6,035 nucleotides of DNA from Clostridia bacterium (GTDB lineage: Bacteria; Bacillota; DSM-521; Neomoorellales; Neomoorellaceae). Position numbers and translations under genes: made by a program. The notes under the pieces are model-generated. The model did not search any database and was not told the DNA's origin. It saw only the letters and a program-made list of their open reading frames with translations. The stretch covers positions 1 through 6,035 of the forward strand of contig JAAYGJ010000283.1 of assembly GCA_012727745.1 (NCBI GenBank). Direction: 5' to 3'. Shown here in pieces: positions 5,361 through 6,035 of the stretch; position 1 is the first letter of the stretch, and each line of letters starts with the position of its first letter.

Positions 5361-6035
5361 TTGGAGCGGACCTTGAATATCGTTGTGCAAGCTGTACTGT
5401 ACCTGGTTGTAGGGCTGGCCCTGGCCAGTGCTATTGGTACAGCCATCTTAAAGTATCCTTTTCTTTTAGCTCCGATCAGGTCCAACAGCATGTATCCCCT
5501 GCTGCAGCGGGGAGACGCCGCCATTGTCTACCCTGTGGATGGTAGCGAAGTGGCCCTCGGCGATATTGTCATCTTTCGCCCCCGGGGCGGCAGCCTGGGG
5601 GGGCAGGCGGCGGTTATTCACCGGGTGGTTAGCGGCAACAATGAGGAAGGATTTATTACCCGGGGCGATGCCAATGAACGTACCGATCAGGAAACCGGGG
5701 CGGCTGCGGTGAAACCGGAAGACATCCAGGCCAAACCGTTAATGATGGGCGGGAAGCCCCTGCGGCTGAGGCTTTTAGGTTACCCGTCCCTTTGGCTGGA
5801 ACACTACCAGCAGAGCCCCTATGCCCTGCCCTCTGCTCTGGGAGTGGTATTTGTGCTGCTGGCAGGTTCGGAACTAAGCGGACGGGGCAAACGTTCCCGC
5901 AAAGCTAGAGCCACTCCTGCCTACGTCATTTACCCGGCTGCCGGGCTGGCTATTGGCCTGATTCTGGCGGCGGCCCAGCTTGCCGGCAGTTCTTTTTTGA
6001 TTCTTAATTATGAGGTTTCAGAGGCGGGGCGGGGA
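5361..6035 (+). CDS. sipW: SipW-type signal peptidase I (S26B family), 3'-truncated by the window
   Basis: Membrane serine protease that removes signal peptides outside the membrane, of the archaeal/ER-like class with a Ser/His rather than Ser/Lys pair. My translation gives 225 residues open to the window edge. Residues 6-30 form the N-terminal membrane anchor. RSNSMYP 40-46 holds the nucleophile Ser43. GDIVIFRP 67-74 follows. VIHRVV 85-90 holds His87 in place of the Lys of classical SPases, and RGDAN 101-105 holds Asp103. This order and spacing match Bacillus SipW. Beyond the catalytic part (about 1-140) lie two more hydrophobic stretches (157-170 and 187-210) separated by a basic KRSRKAR, then an unresolved tail. 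The start is TTG at 5361 with AAAGGAG (5347-5353), 7 nt upstream. GTG and TTG codons further up, in frame to 5319, lack such a site. SipW relatives usually serve neighbouring secreted substrates such as TasA-like proteins, which would be to the right. Confidence 0.88.
   Translation, partial: MERTLNIVVQAVLYLVVGLALASAIGTAILKYPFLLAPIRSNSMYPLLQRGDAAIVYPVDGSEVALGDIVIFRPRGGSLGGQAAVIHRVVSGNNEEGFITRGDANERTDQETGAAAVKPEDIQAKPLMMGGKPLRLRLLGYPSLWLEHYQQSPYALPSALGVVFVLLAGSELSGRGKRSRKARATPAYVIYPAAGLAIGLILAAAQLAGSSFLILNYEVSEAGRG

Noticed and set aside
5103..5390. Reverse-strand open frame covering the leader before the signal peptidase
   Set aside because: No domain is recognisable, it runs into the plus-strand signal peptidase gene, and no good promoter or terminator supports it. 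I did not call it, although a short antisense gene cannot be excluded.
1..6035. Mobile elements, CRISPR arrays, tRNA or rRNA genes
   Set aside because: No transposase or integrase motifs, no terminal inverted repeats with target duplications, no regularly spaced repeats and no tRNA-like cloverleaf were seen on either strand by eye.

Overview
The window is a compact, all-plus-strand stretch of chromosome, apparently from a moderately GC-rich, spore-forming Firmicute. The Desulfotomaculum/Pelotomaculum/Moorella type of Clostridia would fit. The grounds are a candidate sigma-H promoter overlapped by a perfect Spo0A box, a GH18 glycosidase of the spore cortex/YaaH type, a SipW-type signal peptidase, a group III phosphofructokinase, frequent TTG/GTG starts with strong Shine-Dalgarno sequences, and a bacterial PolX with a PHP domain. 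The species assignment is inference.

Layout. (1) 3-2187: a DNA-repair pair. It holds the C-terminal four-fifths of a family X DNA polymerase (5' end outside the window), overlapping by 23 bp a 3-methyladenine DNA glycosylase (AAG/MPG family). (2) 2188-2543: intergenic. A possible structured 3' UTR is followed by a strong intrinsic terminator whose right arm and T-tract are tandemly duplicated, then two small hairpins, then the sigma-H-like promoter with the 0A box. (3) 2544-3806: an exported GH18 glycosidase with a Pro/Glu-rich stalk. (4) 3807-3951: a terminator-like hairpin and a weak promoter candidate. (5) 3952-5037: 6-phosphofructokinase. (6) 5038-5360: an AT-richer leader region with a tiny ORF and several short palindromes. 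(7) 5361-6035: a SipW-type (Ser/His) signal peptidase I with extra C-terminal membrane segments, running off the right edge.

The two repair genes plausibly act together in base excision repair: the glycosylase removes alkylated bases and PolX fills or processes short gaps. The glycosidase appears to be a separate unit tied to entry into sporulation or stationary phase. The phosphofructokinase and signal peptidase look like independent units.

No CRISPR array, mobile element, tRNA or rRNA is visible, and I see no convincing new multi-gene system. The points most worth a second look are the altered polymerase active site and enlarged linker of PolX, the sigma-H/Spo0A architecture upstream of the glycosidase, the duplicated terminator arm, and the unexplained leader before the signal peptidase.
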